Positions 1-8,278 of a DNA stretch of 38,828 nt are shown here, one piece after another. The translations under genes were made by a program, and so were the position numbers. Position 1 is the stretch's first letter. Each line of letters opens with the position of its first letter. The notes below the pieces were generated by a model that was not told the DNA's origin, ran no database searches, and worked only from the letters and a program-made list of their open reading frames with translations. This DNA is from Polaromonas sp. (GTDB lineage Bacteria; Pseudomonadota; Gammaproteobacteria; Burkholderiales; Burkholderiaceae_C), in the NCBI GenBank assembly GCA_013298815.1, contig JAAFJF010000030.1, positions 1-38,828 on the forward strand, in the 5' to 3' direction.

Positions 1-2
1 CT

Positions 3-2330
3 CCGTTTACCGGCGTAGTTGTCGGTCAAATCATGGCGGCCGAGCAGCACCCGAATGCGGATAGATTGCGCGTCTGCCAGGTCAATGTCGGTCAGGCTGA
101 GTTGTTGAACATCGTCTGCGGTGCACCCAATGCCCGCGTCGGCATCAAAATCCCTTGCGCGCTGGTTGGCGCTGCTTTACCTCCCGCTGAAAGTGAAGGT
201 AAAGACGGCAAACCCTTCATGATCAAGCTGGGCAAGCTGCGCGGCGTGGAAAGCCAGGGCATGCTGTGTTCCGCTAACGAACTGAAGTTGAACGACAGCA
301 AAGATGGTTTGCTGGAGTTGGCTGATGACGCCGTGATCGGCCAAGACATTCGCGTCCATTTGAATCTGGACGACACGCTTCTGACGTTGAAGCTGACGCC
401 GAATCTGGCACATTGCTTGAGCGTTTACGGCGTGGCGCGCGAGCTGTCTGCTTTGACAGGCGTACCGCTCAAGCAGCCGAGCTTTCCAGTGGTGGCCGTG
501 AGCCATCAAGACAAACTCGCCGTCAAAGTAAGCAGTCTTGATTTATGTGGTCGGTTCTCAGGTCGCGTTGTCAAGGGCGTCAACTTCTCTGCAAAAACGC
601 CACAGTGGATGGTCGATAAGCTTGCGCGTTGCGGCCAGCGCAGCGTCAGCGCTTTGGTCGATATTTCTAACTACGTGATGTTCGAGTTGGGTCGCCCATC
701 GCATATTTTTGACTTAGACAAAATTCACGGTGGTTTGGACGTGCGTTGGGCCAAGCAAGGCGAAACGCTCAAGTTGCTCAATGGTAATACCGTGACCGTT
801 GATGCACAAGTCGGCGTTATTGCTGATGAGCAGGCGATTGAATCGCTCGCAGGCATCATGGGCGGTGATGCCACGGCAGTCTCAGAAACCACGAAAAACA
901 TTTACATTGAGGCAGCCTTTTGGTGGCCCAAAGCGATCGCAGGTCGCTCACGCCGTTTTAACTTCTCTACTGATGCAGGACATCGGTTTGAACGCGGAGT
1001 TGACCCAGAGTTAACCATTGAGCACATCGAGCGCATCACGCAGCTGGTATTGGATATCTGCGGCGGTAGCGCTGGACCGATTGACGATTTGCAGCCCAAT
1101 ATGCCGAAAATCGAGCCCGTCAGCTTGCGCGTTGCACGTGCGGCCAAGGTTATTGGCATGCCGATTAGTTTGGCGCAATGCACAGATGCGTTTACCAAGC
1201 TCGGTTTGCCATTCACTGTATCGGGCGACACGATTACTGTCACACCGCCAAGCTACCGTTTTGACATCCAAATCGAAGAAGACCTTATCGAAGAAGTCGT
1301 GCGCATGGTGGGTTTCAACAACTTACCCACCACGCCGCCGCTTGCACCCATCACTGCCAAGATTCGTACAGAATCGCAGCGCGGCCCATTTGCTGTGCGC
1401 CGCGCACTGGCTGCCATGGGTTACCAAGAGACGATCAATTTCAGCTTCGTGGAAGAGCGCTGGGAGCATGAGTTGGCAGGCAATGCCACCCCCATCAAAC
1501 TGCTCAACCCGATTGCCAGCAACATGAGTGTGATGCGCTCGTCGCTCTTGGGTTCGCTTGTACAGGTTTTGAAATACAACATCGACCGCAAAGCCGCGCG
1601 TGTGCGCATTTTTGAAGTCGGTCGCGTGTTTTTACGCGATGCCAGCGTGAAAAACACCGACACCACGGTTGACGGTTTTCACCAGCCCATGCGCGTTGCA
1701 GGCTTGGTTTACGGCAATTTGGATGAGCTGCAATGGGGCAGGGCAGAGCAGGCGGCGGATTACTTCGATGTCAAAGGCGAAGTCGAAGCCTTGCTCGCGC
1801 CGATACAAGCGACGTTTCAGCCAGCCAATCATCCGTCCATGCACCCAGGCCGCTGCGCCCGTGTGTTGGTGAAAGGTCAAGAGATTGGCTACATCGGCGA
1901 AATGCATCCCAAGTGGGTTCAGTCCTACGAACTGGGCAAAGGGGGCAAAACTGCCAAAGCGCCTGTGTTGTTTGAGCTAGAACTTGATGCGCTTTTACAA
2001 CGCTCCGTGCCTGTCGCACAGCCTGTGTTGAAGACACAAGATGTTGAGCGTGATATTGCCATTTTGGTAGCTGAAAAGGTCACGCATGCTAAGGTGATGG
2101 AGGCAATCGCCACTGTGCCACTGAATGGTTTGACCCGCGCGGTAACGCTGTTTGACATCTACCGACCAAAAGTGACAGGTGGCGATATTGCAGCCGACGA
2201 AAAAAGCTTGGCGGTTCGCTTGACCTTCAACAGCCAAGATGCCACACTGAATGATGAGATGATTGAAGCAGCCGTGAATGCGGTGCTCGATAGCTTGAAA
2301 TCGCAAGTCGGTGCACGATTGCGCGGATAA
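3..2330 (+). CDS. pheT: Phenylalanine--tRNA ligase beta subunit (5' partial)
   Basis: Beta subunit of the cytoplasmic alpha2/beta2 enzyme that charges tRNA-Phe. The frame is already open at base 3, before the first internal ATG at 33, so the true start is upstream; about 775 codons of a roughly 800-residue protein are visible. The N-terminal EMAP-II/OB-type tRNA-binding domain is recognisable (HPNADRLRVCQVNVG, then NIVCGAPNAR). A B3/B4 editing-type region follows, then a B5 domain near window residues 380–450 (YRFDIQIEEDLIEEVVR), and a C-terminal ferredoxin-fold anticodon-binding domain (DVERDIAILVAEKVTHAKV). It is followed after 29 bases by ihfA, the usual pheST–ihfA arrangement. The gene is intact to its TAA stop. 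Confidence 0.97.
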   Translation, partial: PFTGVVVGQIMAAEQHPNADRLRVCQVNVGQAELLNIVCGAPNARVGIKIPCALVGAALPPAESEGKDGKPFMIKLGKLRGVESQGMLCSANELKLNDSKDGLLELADDAVIGQDIRVHLNLDDTLLTLKLTPNLAHCLSVYGVARELSALTGVPLKQPSFPVVAVSHQDKLAVKVSSLDLCGRFSGRVVKGVNFSAKTPQWMVDKLARCGQRSVSALVDISNYVMFELGRPSHIFDLDKIHGGLDVRWAKQGETLKLLNGNTVTVDAQVGVIADEQAIESLAGIMGGDATAVSETTKNIYIEAAFWWPKAIAGRSRRFNFSTDAGHRFERGVDPELTIEHIERITQLVLDICGGSAGPIDDLQPNMPKIEPVSLRVARAAKVIGMPISLAQCTDAFTKLGLPFTVSGDTITVTPPSYRFDIQIEEDLIEEVVRMVGFNNLPTTPPLAPITAKIRTESQRGPFAVRRALAAMGYQETINFSFVEERWEHELAGNATPIKLLNPIASNMSVMRSSLLGSLVQVLKYNIDRKAARVRIFEVGRVFLRDASVKNTDTTVDGFHQPMRVAGLVYGNLDELQWGRAEQAADYFDVKGEVEALLAPIQATFQPANHPSMHPGRCARVLVKGQEIGYIGEMHPKWVQSYELGKGGKTAKAPVLFELELDALLQRSVPVAQPVLKTQDVERDIAILVAEKVTHAKVMEAIATVPLNGLTRAVTLFDIYRPKVTGGDIAADEKSLAVRLTFNSQDATLNDEMIEAAVNAVLDSLKSQVGARLRG

Positions 2331-2359
2331 AAAATCAAAAAAGACTAAGAGTAAAAGCG

Positions 2360-2677
2360 ATGGAAATATCTTTAGAGAGTTTAGAGACCAATTCTTTGAC
2401 CAAAGCGCAATTGGCCGAAGTACTGTTTGAACAAATTGGGCTCAATATGCGTGAATCCAAAGACATGGTGGACGCATTTTTTGACCTGATTTCTGCCCAA
2501 TTGGTGGAAGGCCAAGACGTCAAAATCCCCGGTTTTGGCAATTTTCAAATTCGCACCAAAGCCCCTCGGCCTGGTCGTAATCCGCGCACGGGTGAATTGA
2601 TTCCTATTGAAGCGCGTCGTGCCATCACTTTTCACGCTAGCCACAAGTTGAAAGATCAAATTGCGGGTGTTTTGTGA
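2360..2677 (+). CDS. ihfA: Integration host factor subunit alpha
   Basis: Nucleoid-associated DNA-bending protein that pairs with IhfB and bends DNA at specific sites. At 105 residues it has normal IhfA length. The HU/IHF signature is present (GFGNFQIRTKAPRPGRNP), including the beta-arm proline that intercalates in the minor groove, and the N-terminal helices (LTKAQLAEVLFEQIGLNMRE) match the alpha subunit. The start at 2360 lies 29 bases after pheT, so the two are probably co-transcribed. A hairpin follows at 2702–2721. Confidence 0.96.
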   Translation: MEISLESLETNSLTKAQLAEVLFEQIGLNMRESKDMVDAFFDLISAQLVEGQDVKIPGFGNFQIRTKAPRPGRNPRTGELIPIEARRAITFHASHKLKDQIAGVL

Positions 2678-2701
2678 AGCCTTAATTTGTGTGATTTATT
2701 T

Positions 2702-2721
2702 CAGCTTTTGAACAAAAGCTG
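2702..2721 (+). terminator. Possible weak terminator after ihfA
   Basis: A perfect 9-bp inverted repeat with a two-base loop (CAGCTTTTG / CAAAAGCTG) lies 24 bases after the ihfA stop and is followed by the T-rich stretch TTGTATTT. The stem is AT-rich and the U-tract interrupted, so termination may be incomplete. Confidence 0.45.
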
Positions 2722-2832
2722 TTGTATTTCGGTGTTGCTTATTTTTCACACACTAATAAATTTCTAGAAATCAGTTTACAAGTGTAAAAGTTAGAGTAAT
2801 CTACTAACTTATTCACGTAGGATATTGATTTC

Positions 2833-3378
2833 ATGGAGAATTCTCTCCCTCCCATTCCAGCCAAACGCTACTTCACCATCAGTGAAGTGGGCGATTTATG
2901 TGGTGTTAAACCCCACGTGCTACGCTATTGGGAGCAAGAATTCACGCAGCTGCGACCGATGAAGCGCAGCGGCAACCGACGCTATTACCAACACAACGAG
3001 GTGTTGATGATACGTAGAATTCGTGAATTGCTGTATGACCAAGGCTTCACTATTCATGGCGCGCGCAACCAGATGCAAGAACTGGGGCAAGTGCATCGCA
3101 GCCAAAAACGCAACACAGACGCGCCTGAGTTTGAAACGCACAGCCCAAGCCTTAAAAATGGCATACAAACTGAAGAGCAAGTCGTTGAGGCTATCAGCGA
3201 TGAGCAAGCGCTGGAAGACGCTTTTGCTGCTGCATTGGCTGCTAGTACCCTTGTTAAAACCAACGGACACGTCGCAAATGACTTCAACAGCGGTAGCTAT
3301 AAATGGCAGTTTGTGCGACAAGAGTTGAGTGAAATTCGCGACCTGTTGAGCGCTAGCACCCTTACGTTGCAGGTATAA
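2833..3378 (+). CDS. MerR family transcriptional regulator
   Basis: DNA-binding regulator of the MerR family, 181 residues. Residues about 10–80 form the winged helix-turn-helix: YFTISEVGDLCGVKPHVLRY, then WEQEF and RRYYQHNEV, the classic MerR recognition helix and wing. The rest is a presumed coiled-coil dimerisation and variable C-terminal region (EEQVVEAISDEQALEDAF), with no metal-binding cysteine cluster. A MerR gene in this place, between ihfA and tRNA-Pro, is common in Burkholderiales; its ligand is unknown. The 155-bp upstream gap has several short dyads, for example TTTCTAGAAA and GTTAG…CTAAC near 2760–2805, which may include its own operator. Confidence 0.9.
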   Translation: MENSLPPIPAKRYFTISEVGDLCGVKPHVLRYWEQEFTQLRPMKRSGNRRYYQHNEVLMIRRIRELLYDQGFTIHGARNQMQELGQVHRSQKRNTDAPEFETHSPSLKNGIQTEEQVVEAISDEQALEDAFAAALAASTLVKTNGHVANDFNSGSYKWQFVRQELSEIRDLLSASTLTLQV

Positions 3379-3379
3379 T
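3374..3379 (+). promoter_or_regulatory. -10 box of the tRNA-Pro gene, overlapping the merR stop
   Basis: A perfect TATAAT hexamer covers the last codon and TAA stop of the merR gene and ends ten bases before the first base of tRNA-Pro. That is the spacing expected for a tRNA promoter with almost no leader. No convincing -35 box was found at 17 bp. Confidence 0.5.
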
Positions 3380-3388
3380 TAAAACGTT

Positions 3389-3465
3389 CGGTGTGTGGCG
3401 CAGCCTGGTAGCGCACTTGCATGGGGTGCAAGGGGTCGTAGGTTCGAATCCTATTACACCGACCA
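3389..3465 (+). tRNA. tRNA-Pro (anticodon GGG)
   Basis: 77-nt tRNA. The acceptor arm CGGTGTG pairs with TACACCG with one G·T at its base, followed by discriminator A and an encoded CCA at 3463–3465. The anticodon stem CTTGC/GCAAG encloses the 7-base loop ATGGGGT, giving anticodon GGG at 3423–3425 (Pro codon CCC, CCU by wobble). The T arm carries TTCGAAT and the D loop CAGCCTGGTAGCG. A short T-run follows at 3466–3470. Confidence 0.97.
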
Positions 3466-3493
3466 TTTTTATCTTCTATTTATAGATAAACAT

Positions 3494-3544
3494 GGCTCTA
3501 GTCATTGCATTCGCTGCCTGAGTAGCTATCAAATTTGAAGCAAT
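3494..3544 (+). repeat. AGCTAT dispersed element, intergenic copy 1
   Basis: Forward copy between tRNA-Pro and the monooxygenase gene. It has the landmarks GGCTCTAG, GCTGCCTGAGTAGCTAT and a terminal GAAGCAAT. The CCGGCG core seen in other copies is degenerate here. Confidence 0.8.
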
Positions 3545-3572
3545 GCTAGGCGTTAGATAAAAATCCTAAGTG

Positions 3573-4769
3573 TCAGATATCTAAACACTTTCGCACATTC
3601 CACCCATAGAGCCATTCCATAGCGTCATAAAACCGCTCTGGGCTGCGTCCTTTCCACAAATCATTTCGCACCAATCTTTCAACGCCTTTGGCATGAAAGA
3701 TACGGCCCATTTCTCTTGCGGACAGCACAATGCGGGCGGTTCTGGCGACTCTGGCATTTTGGTATTGGGTGAATGCTCTCGCTATGTCGTTGTTGTTCGC
3801 TTTGAGTGCTTCGCCTAATGTGACTGCATCTTCTAGCGCCATACATGCACCCTGGGCTAGGTATTGCAAGGTGGCGTGGGCAGCGTCACCCAACAGAGTA
3901 ACCCGACCAAAGTTCCATTGGGCAATGGGTTCGCGGTCAGCTGTTGCCCAGCGCGTCCAGTCTTTGGGTAGCTCGATCAATTGGCGTGCTTTGGGGCAAA
4001 TATCTGTGAAGTAACTGAGCACCTCTTCGCGACTACCTGTGCGAACGCTCCACTCTTCTTTGTCTCGGCTGTGAAAGGTGACGACTACGTTGTATTGCTC
4101 GCCGCCGCGCAGCGGGTAATGCACCAAATGGCAGTTGGGGCCGACCCATATGCTGGCAGCGTTCCACTGCAAGTCTGTAGGAAAGTCTTTTTTCTCGACC
4201 ACCGCACGGTAAACCACATGTCCTGAAACCCGTGCTTCATCGCCCACAAATTGCTTTCGAATTGCTGATTTCACGCCATCGGCTGCTATCAAAGCTGCAC
4301 CGCGATGTGAGCCACCTTTTGTGTCAAACACGGTAACGCTGGTTTCGTCTTGTTCAACATGTGTAACAGTAGTTGCTGTTAGCAGTTCGATACGGTCGTT
4401 GTTTTTGGTGGCTCCATCCAAGAGTGATTGGTGTGCATCGGCACGGTGAATCACAGCATACGGGTTGCCAAATCGCTGCAAAAAGGCTGCCCCTGTGGGT
4501 ATGAATCCGACTTGGTATTCGTCTATGGCATCGTGCATGACCATGTGGTCGGTGTAGACAGCTCGGGCGCGCATTTGCTCTCCTACGCCCAAGGCGTCGA
4601 ACGCTGCAAAGCCGTTTGGCCCAACCTGCAAACCTGCGCCAATTTCGCCAAGTTTGGATGCTTGCTCTAATACTTTGACCTTATAGCCTTGCCTCACCAA
4701 AGCCAGTGCTGCAGCTATACCGCCAATGCCGCCGCCAGCGACGATGATGGGTAGGTCTTTGTTTGACAT
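3573..4769 (-). CDS. FAD-dependent monooxygenase, 3-hydroxybenzoate 6-hydroxylase type
   Basis: Group A flavoprotein aromatic hydroxylase of 398 residues, predicted to be cytoplasmic and NAD(P)H-dependent. All three flavin fingerprints are visible: the N-terminal dinucleotide-binding GGGIGG (residues ~12–17), the DG motif (LIAADGVKSAIR, ~165) and the GD motif (VTLLGDAAHATLQYLAQGA, ~290). The C-terminal WLYGWNV ending is like 3-hydroxybenzoate 6-monooxygenases, which make gentisate; salicylate 1-monooxygenase is the main alternative. The start is supported by AGGAA seven bases upstream. It is divergent from the cytochrome genes. No gentisate dioxygenase or other pathway gene is adjacent, so the substrate is inferred from family resemblance only. 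Confidence 0.8.
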   Translation of the reverse strand: MSNKDLPIIVAGGGIGGIAAALALVRQGYKVKVLEQASKLGEIGAGLQVGPNGFAAFDALGVGEQMRARAVYTDHMVMHDAIDEYQVGFIPTGAAFLQRFGNPYAVIHRADAHQSLLDGATKNNDRIELLTATTVTHVEQDETSVTVFDTKGGSHRGAALIAADGVKSAIRKQFVGDEARVSGHVVYRAVVEKKDFPTDLQWNAASIWVGPNCHLVHYPLRGGEQYNVVVTFHSRDKEEWSVRTGSREEVLSYFTDICPKARQLIELPKDWTRWATADREPIAQWNFGRVTLLGDAAHATLQYLAQGACMALEDAVTLGEALKANNNDIARAFTQYQNARVARTARIVLSAREMGRIFHAKGVERLVRNDLWKGRSPERFYDAMEWLYGWNVRKCLDI

Positions 4770-4890
4770 GCAAGGTTCCTAAATAATTGAGATAACTCGG
4801 AAGATAATATAGTAAGTACGCTTATTAATTATAGAAATGAAATCACCAACTTGTAAAGAAAAACAAGCTTTCTGGTGGTTAAATAAGGGT

Positions 4891-5601
4891 ATGTACTTAT
4901 CTTTGAAGCATTACTTCGTTCTTTTTTTCTTTGTCATGTCGGCAAGTTTTACCTTTCAAGCGACAGCACAAACTCAGAGCGACAGCATGGCTAAGCGCAT
5001 GCAAGCGTGTAGCACATGCCATGGTACACAGGGCATCACATCAAACCAAGCTTACTTCCCACGTATCGCCGGCAAACCAGCGGGTTATTTGTTTAACCAG
5101 CTACAAAATTTCAAAGAAGGGCGCCGCCATTACGGGCTGATGGTGGGCATGGTGGAGCATTTGAGCGACGCTTATTTGTTGGAAATGGCGCAATATTTTG
5201 CGGATTTAGATGTGCCTTATGCACCGCCAGCGCCTTTGAAAACACCTGCCAGTTCCGCCACGCTGCAATTTGGCAAAACGTTGGCATTGCAGGGTGACAA
5301 ATCACGCCAACTAGCCGCCTGCGCCAGCTGCCATGGCACGGCGTTGATGGGTGTTTTGCCCAGCACGCCCGCATTGTTAGGCTTACCGCGCGACTATGTG
5401 GCCGCGCAGCTCGGTGCATGGCAAACCGGATTGCGCAAAGCGCATGCGCCAGATTGCATGGGGCGCATCGCCAAAGTGCTGACGCCTAAGGACATTGACG
5501 CTTTAGCCAGCTGGCTAGCAATACAGCCTGTGCCAGCCGTTGCCAAAGCTGCAACTAGCTTGCCTCAGCCGCAAACCGAACAATGCGGGGGCGCAAAATG
5601 A
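4891..5601 (+). CDS. Diheme cytochrome c (c4-like), periplasmic
   Basis: Secreted electron carrier of 236 residues. The frame is open from 4837, but the ATG at 4891 starts a clean signal peptide (LKHYFVLFFFVMSASF, cleavage near ATAQ), so I chose it; the longer form would put charged residues ahead of the signal. Two haem c sites are present: CSTCH (40–44) and CASCH (144–148). This gives two tandem class I domains, as in cytochrome c4 and related dehydrogenase partners. Its stop overlaps the start of the triheme gene by ATGA, so the two are translationally coupled. No matching dehydrogenase subunit is adjacent, so the electron donor is unknown. Confidence 0.88.
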   Translation: MYLSLKHYFVLFFFVMSASFTFQATAQTQSDSMAKRMQACSTCHGTQGITSNQAYFPRIAGKPAGYLFNQLQNFKEGRRHYGLMVGMVEHLSDAYLLEMAQYFADLDVPYAPPAPLKTPASSATLQFGKTLALQGDKSRQLAACASCHGTALMGVLPSTPALLGLPRDYVAAQLGAWQTGLRKAHAPDCMGRIAKVLTPKDIDALASWLAIQPVPAVAKAATSLPQPQTEQCGGAK

Positions 5602-7097
5602 GGACATTTTGGAGTCGATGGTGTGGATGGAGTCGCTGGACACCCGTGCGCCGTATCTTTGTGGGATTGGCAGCATTTCTCGCATTGCTGTTTGCTATGG
5701 CTTGCGGCTTGCTCTTGCGTGAAATGTATGCTGCTGATTTAATAACTATTCAGGCAGTAAATACGGTGACTGTGGGCGTAAAACAAGGTCAAAATGACGC
5801 CATAGGTCAGAACGATTTACGAGTGCAGCGCGGCGCCTATCTCGCCAAAGTCGGCAACTGCGCAGCCTGCCACACCGCACGCGGCGGGGCGGCGTTTGCG
5901 GGAGGCAAAGTCATCAGCACGCCGTTTGGCACGGTCTACACCAGCAACATCACGCCAGACGCGGCCACTGGCATTGGCAAATGGTCGGCAGATGCTTTTT
6001 ATCGCGCTATGAACGAAGGTCGCAGCGCTGACGGCCACCTGCTCACGCCCGCTTTTCCATACCCCAACTATACCCACGTCACCCGTGCAGATTCTGATGA
6101 TTTGTACAGCTACTTCATGCGCGGCGTTGCACCCGTGGCGCAAGCCAACAAGTCGCACGACTTGCCTTTTCCGTTCAACACGCAACTTGCATTGGCATTT
6201 TGGCGAAGCTTGTTTTTTGAAAAAGCAGTTGAAAATAACGCTAACTTAGATGTAAAAAATACTATCAATATAATAGCTGCTCAGGCAGTAAATACGCAGG
6301 CTAGTGCGCCAAATGAGGGTCTAAAAAGGGATAATTTTGATATCCAACGCGGTGCGTACTTGGTACGTGGCCTTGGTCACTGCAGCGCCTGCCATGCCGA
6401 GCGCAACGCGCTAGGAGCGAGCGTTAACAACCAGTTCAGCGACAAATTACTAGGCGGCGCACTGATGCCCATGCGAGACTGGTACGCCCCGTCGTTGGTT
6501 GATCCTGCCGAGGCTGGCGTTGCCCACTTACCACGCCAAGATGTGGTTGCCCTGCTCAAAACCGGCATAGCCCCCAACGCCAGCATGCTGGGCCCGATGG
6601 CCGAGGTGGTGGCGGGCAGCACCCAGTTTTGGACGGATGCGGACTTGACTGCGACGGCGGCGTATTTGCAAAGTTTGCCGCAAGCCTTTGCACACGATAG
6701 TACAAAAAATGCAACAAAATCAACAAGTTCAGGTAAATCTAAACCAGTTTTGTTTGAGAAGGGCGCAGAACTTTTCACCCAACACTGCGCCACCTGCCAT
6801 GGTGAGCAGGGGCAGGGCATGCGGGTAGAAGGCAACGTAGCACTGCCCGCCCTAGCAGGCAACCGGGCCATTACTTTGTCCAACACCACCAACTTGGTTC
6901 GCATCTTGCTCGCTGGCGGTTACGCCCCCAGCACAGTCGGCAACCCTAGGCCCTTTGGCATGCCGCCTTTTGCGCATGTTTTGAACGACGAAGACATCGC
7001 CGCGGTGACCACGTACATCCGCAGCGCGTGGGGCAATCAGGCGGATTCGGTAACGGCTGCAGATGTGGTGCGGCAGCGGCGTGGGGTGATGCAGTAG
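5598..7097 (+). CDS. Membrane-anchored triheme cytochrome c (dehydrogenase cytochrome-subunit type)
   Basis: 499-residue protein of the family that serves as membrane cytochrome c subunit of alcohol, gluconate and molybdenum aldehyde dehydrogenases. One N-terminal transmembrane segment (about residues 22–42) is followed by three haem sites: CAACH (88–92), CSACH (262–266) and CATCH (397–401). The start at 5598 gives the ATGA overlap with the diheme gene; an ATG at 5583 is also in frame. Residues about 45–56 and 222–238 are encoded by copies of the AGCTAT element (both read AVNT). They fall between the anchor and haem domain 1, and between domains 1 and 2, which are linkers that tolerate insertion. 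Confidence 0.88.
   Translation: MRTFWSRWCGWSRWTPVRRIFVGLAAFLALLFAMACGLLLREMYAADLITIQAVNTVTVGVKQGQNDAIGQNDLRVQRGAYLAKVGNCAACHTARGGAAFAGGKVISTPFGTVYTSNITPDAATGIGKWSADAFYRAMNEGRSADGHLLTPAFPYPNYTHVTRADSDDLYSYFMRGVAPVAQANKSHDLPFPFNTQLALAFWRSLFFEKAVENNANLDVKNTINIIAAQAVNTQASAPNEGLKRDNFDIQRGAYLVRGLGHCSACHAERNALGASVNNQFSDKLLGGALMPMRDWYAPSLVDPAEAGVAHLPRQDVVALLKTGIAPNASMLGPMAEVVAGSTQFWTDADLTATAAYLQSLPQAFAHDSTKNATKSTSSGKSKPVLFEKGAELFTQHCATCHGEQGQGMRVEGNVALPALAGNRAITLSNTTNLVRILLAGGYAPSTVGNPRPFGMPPFAHVLNDEDIAAVTTYIRSAWGNQADSVTAADVVRQRRGVMQ
5731..5765 (-). repeat. AGCTAT element, coding copy 2 (triheme cytochrome)
   Basis: Reverse-orientation copy inside the triheme cytochrome gene, with the core ACTATTCAGGCAGTAAATAC. 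It is read in frame as TIQAVNT just after the membrane anchor. Confidence 0.7.
6261..6310 (-). repeat. AGCTAT element, coding copy 3 (triheme cytochrome)
   Basis: Long reverse copy with the core ATAGCTGCTCAGGCAGTAAA followed by TACGCAGGCTAG. It is read in frame as IIAAQAVNTQA in the linker between haem domains 1 and 2, the same frame as copies 2 and 5. Confidence 0.8.
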
Positions 7098-7114
7098 ATT
7101 TAGTGCTAAGATTT

Positions 7115-7156
7115 TTGCTATCTATTTGATAGCTGGTTAGGCAGTAAATACGCTGG
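7115..7156 (-). repeat. AGCTAT element, intergenic copy 4
   Basis: Reverse copy (TTGCTAT…ATAGCTGGTTAGGCAGT…TACGCTGG) 18 bases after the triheme cytochrome stop. It fills most of the gap between this gene and the convergent TauE-type permease. No separate terminator is evident here. Confidence 0.75.
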
Positions 7157-7199
7157 ATAAAGCCGTTTTTAGTCTAAAAAATGATCTATTTAAGCGAAA

Positions 7200-8045
7200 T
7201 TAAAGCGATTTAATCAAAAAATACGCAGCTAAAACATATAGAACACTCGCAAACACCTTCTTGAGAGGCGCAATGTCAATTTTGTGAGCAGTTTTAGCAC
7301 CCAGCGGCGCGGTACACATGCTGGCGATGGAGATGATGATCAGGCCGGGCAGATAAAGGTAGCCTAGGTTGCCCGCCAAAACTGCTGAGTCTGCCAAGGT
7401 GCTTTGCATAGGCGGCAGATGCCAGCCCGCCCAGACGTAGCCCAGCGTGCCAGCGAAAGCGATGGGAAAGCCCAGCGCAGCAGAAGTAGCAACCGCGTTG
7501 TGGATTTTGACGTTGCTCCACGTCATGAACGGCACCGACAGAAAAGCGCCGCCTGCCCCGACGATAGAAGCCAGCATGCCGATAAGCCCACCCATGCCGA
7601 ACATACCAAATCTGCCTGGCAGCACACGGCTAGGCTTAGGTTTGCGGTTTAAAAACATCTGAGTGGCAGAAAAAGCGACAAAAACCGCGAAAAGCACACT
7701 CAAAATCTTGCCTGGCAGCGCCACAGCCAGCTGCGCGCCCAAGGCTGAGCCCACCAAAATACCGGGAGCCAGCGTCAGCGCTACAGGCCAAAGCACCGCG
7801 CCGCGCTTGTGGTGCGCCCAAACAGACGAAATTGATGTGAAGCAGATGGTAGCTAACGACGTGGCGACTGCCATTTTGACGATGTGCTCGGTGGGAAAGC
7901 CCTTGCTGGTCAAAATAAATGTGACGAAAGGCACCATCAACATCCCGCCGCCAATGCCTAGCAAACCTGCCAAGAAACCTGTGCAAAGCCCAAGAATGAG
8001 TAATTCAACCACCAGTGTGGGGTCAAGCAGCGTTAAGAATGTCAT
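7200..8045 (-). CDS. TauE/SafE family membrane permease
   Basis: Integral membrane protein of 281 residues in the TauE/SafE (sulfite exporter, formerly DUF81) family, which moves small sulfur- or carbon-containing anions. The two family repeats are visible: GLCTGFLAGLLGIGGGMLMVP near residue 20 and its partner GLIGMLASIVGAGGAFLSVP near 150, in a chain with about eight hydrophobic helices. I chose the ATG at 8045. A TTG start at 8081 would add 12 residues, and neither start has a clear Shine-Dalgarno. Nothing adjacent identifies the substrate. It is convergent with the cytochrome genes. Confidence 0.85.
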   Translation of the reverse strand: MTFLTLLDPTLVVELLILGLCTGFLAGLLGIGGGMLMVPFVTFILTSKGFPTEHIVKMAVATSLATICFTSISSVWAHHKRGAVLWPVALTLAPGILVGSALGAQLAVALPGKILSVLFAVFVAFSATQMFLNRKPKPSRVLPGRFGMFGMGGLIGMLASIVGAGGAFLSVPFMTWSNVKIHNAVATSAALGFPIAFAGTLGYVWAGWHLPPMQSTLADSAVLAGNLGYLYLPGLIIISIASMCTAPLGAKTAHKIDIAPLKKVFASVLYVLAAYFLIKSL

Positions 8046-8095
8046 GGGAGAAGTATAGAAGCTTGAGCAAAAGCTAAGCAAGGGGAAGATAAAGT

Positions 8096-8267
8096 TGTCT
8101 GCAAATGCTGCTGAACCGGCATCCTGAACCGGGGTTCAGGTGGGCGAGGTCAGCCTCGCTTTGGGTTCATCTAACGCGAGACGATCACGCTAGCAAGACG
8201 ATGTTCCAAGCCCGAGCTTTAAAAGCATTGGTTCTAGGAAATTACAGCTCAGCAAGCACCGCAGACA
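8096..8267 (-). ncRNA. ssrS: 6S RNA
   Basis: About 172 nt on the minus strand, read by eye as the RNA that binds sigma70 RNA polymerase holoenzyme and represses transcription in stationary phase. The ends form a long closing stem: TGTCTGC (8261–8267) pairs with GCAGACA (8096–8102). After a short internal loop GCTGAGCTG pairs with the CGGTTCAGC segment. The 3' half has the hairpin CCTGAACC…GGTTCAGG, comparable to the 3' hairpin of E. coli 6S. It lies directly downstream of zapA on the same strand, the conserved zapA–ssrS order in proteobacteria. Exact ends are estimates. Confidence 0.82.
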
Positions 8268-8272
8268 GCTTG

Positions 8273-8278
8273 ATTGTA
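8273..8278 (-). promoter_or_regulatory. -10 box of 6S RNA
   Basis: TACAAT on the minus strand, ending five bases before the start of the closing stem at 8267. This sets a transcription start close to the predicted 5' end. Confidence 0.5.
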
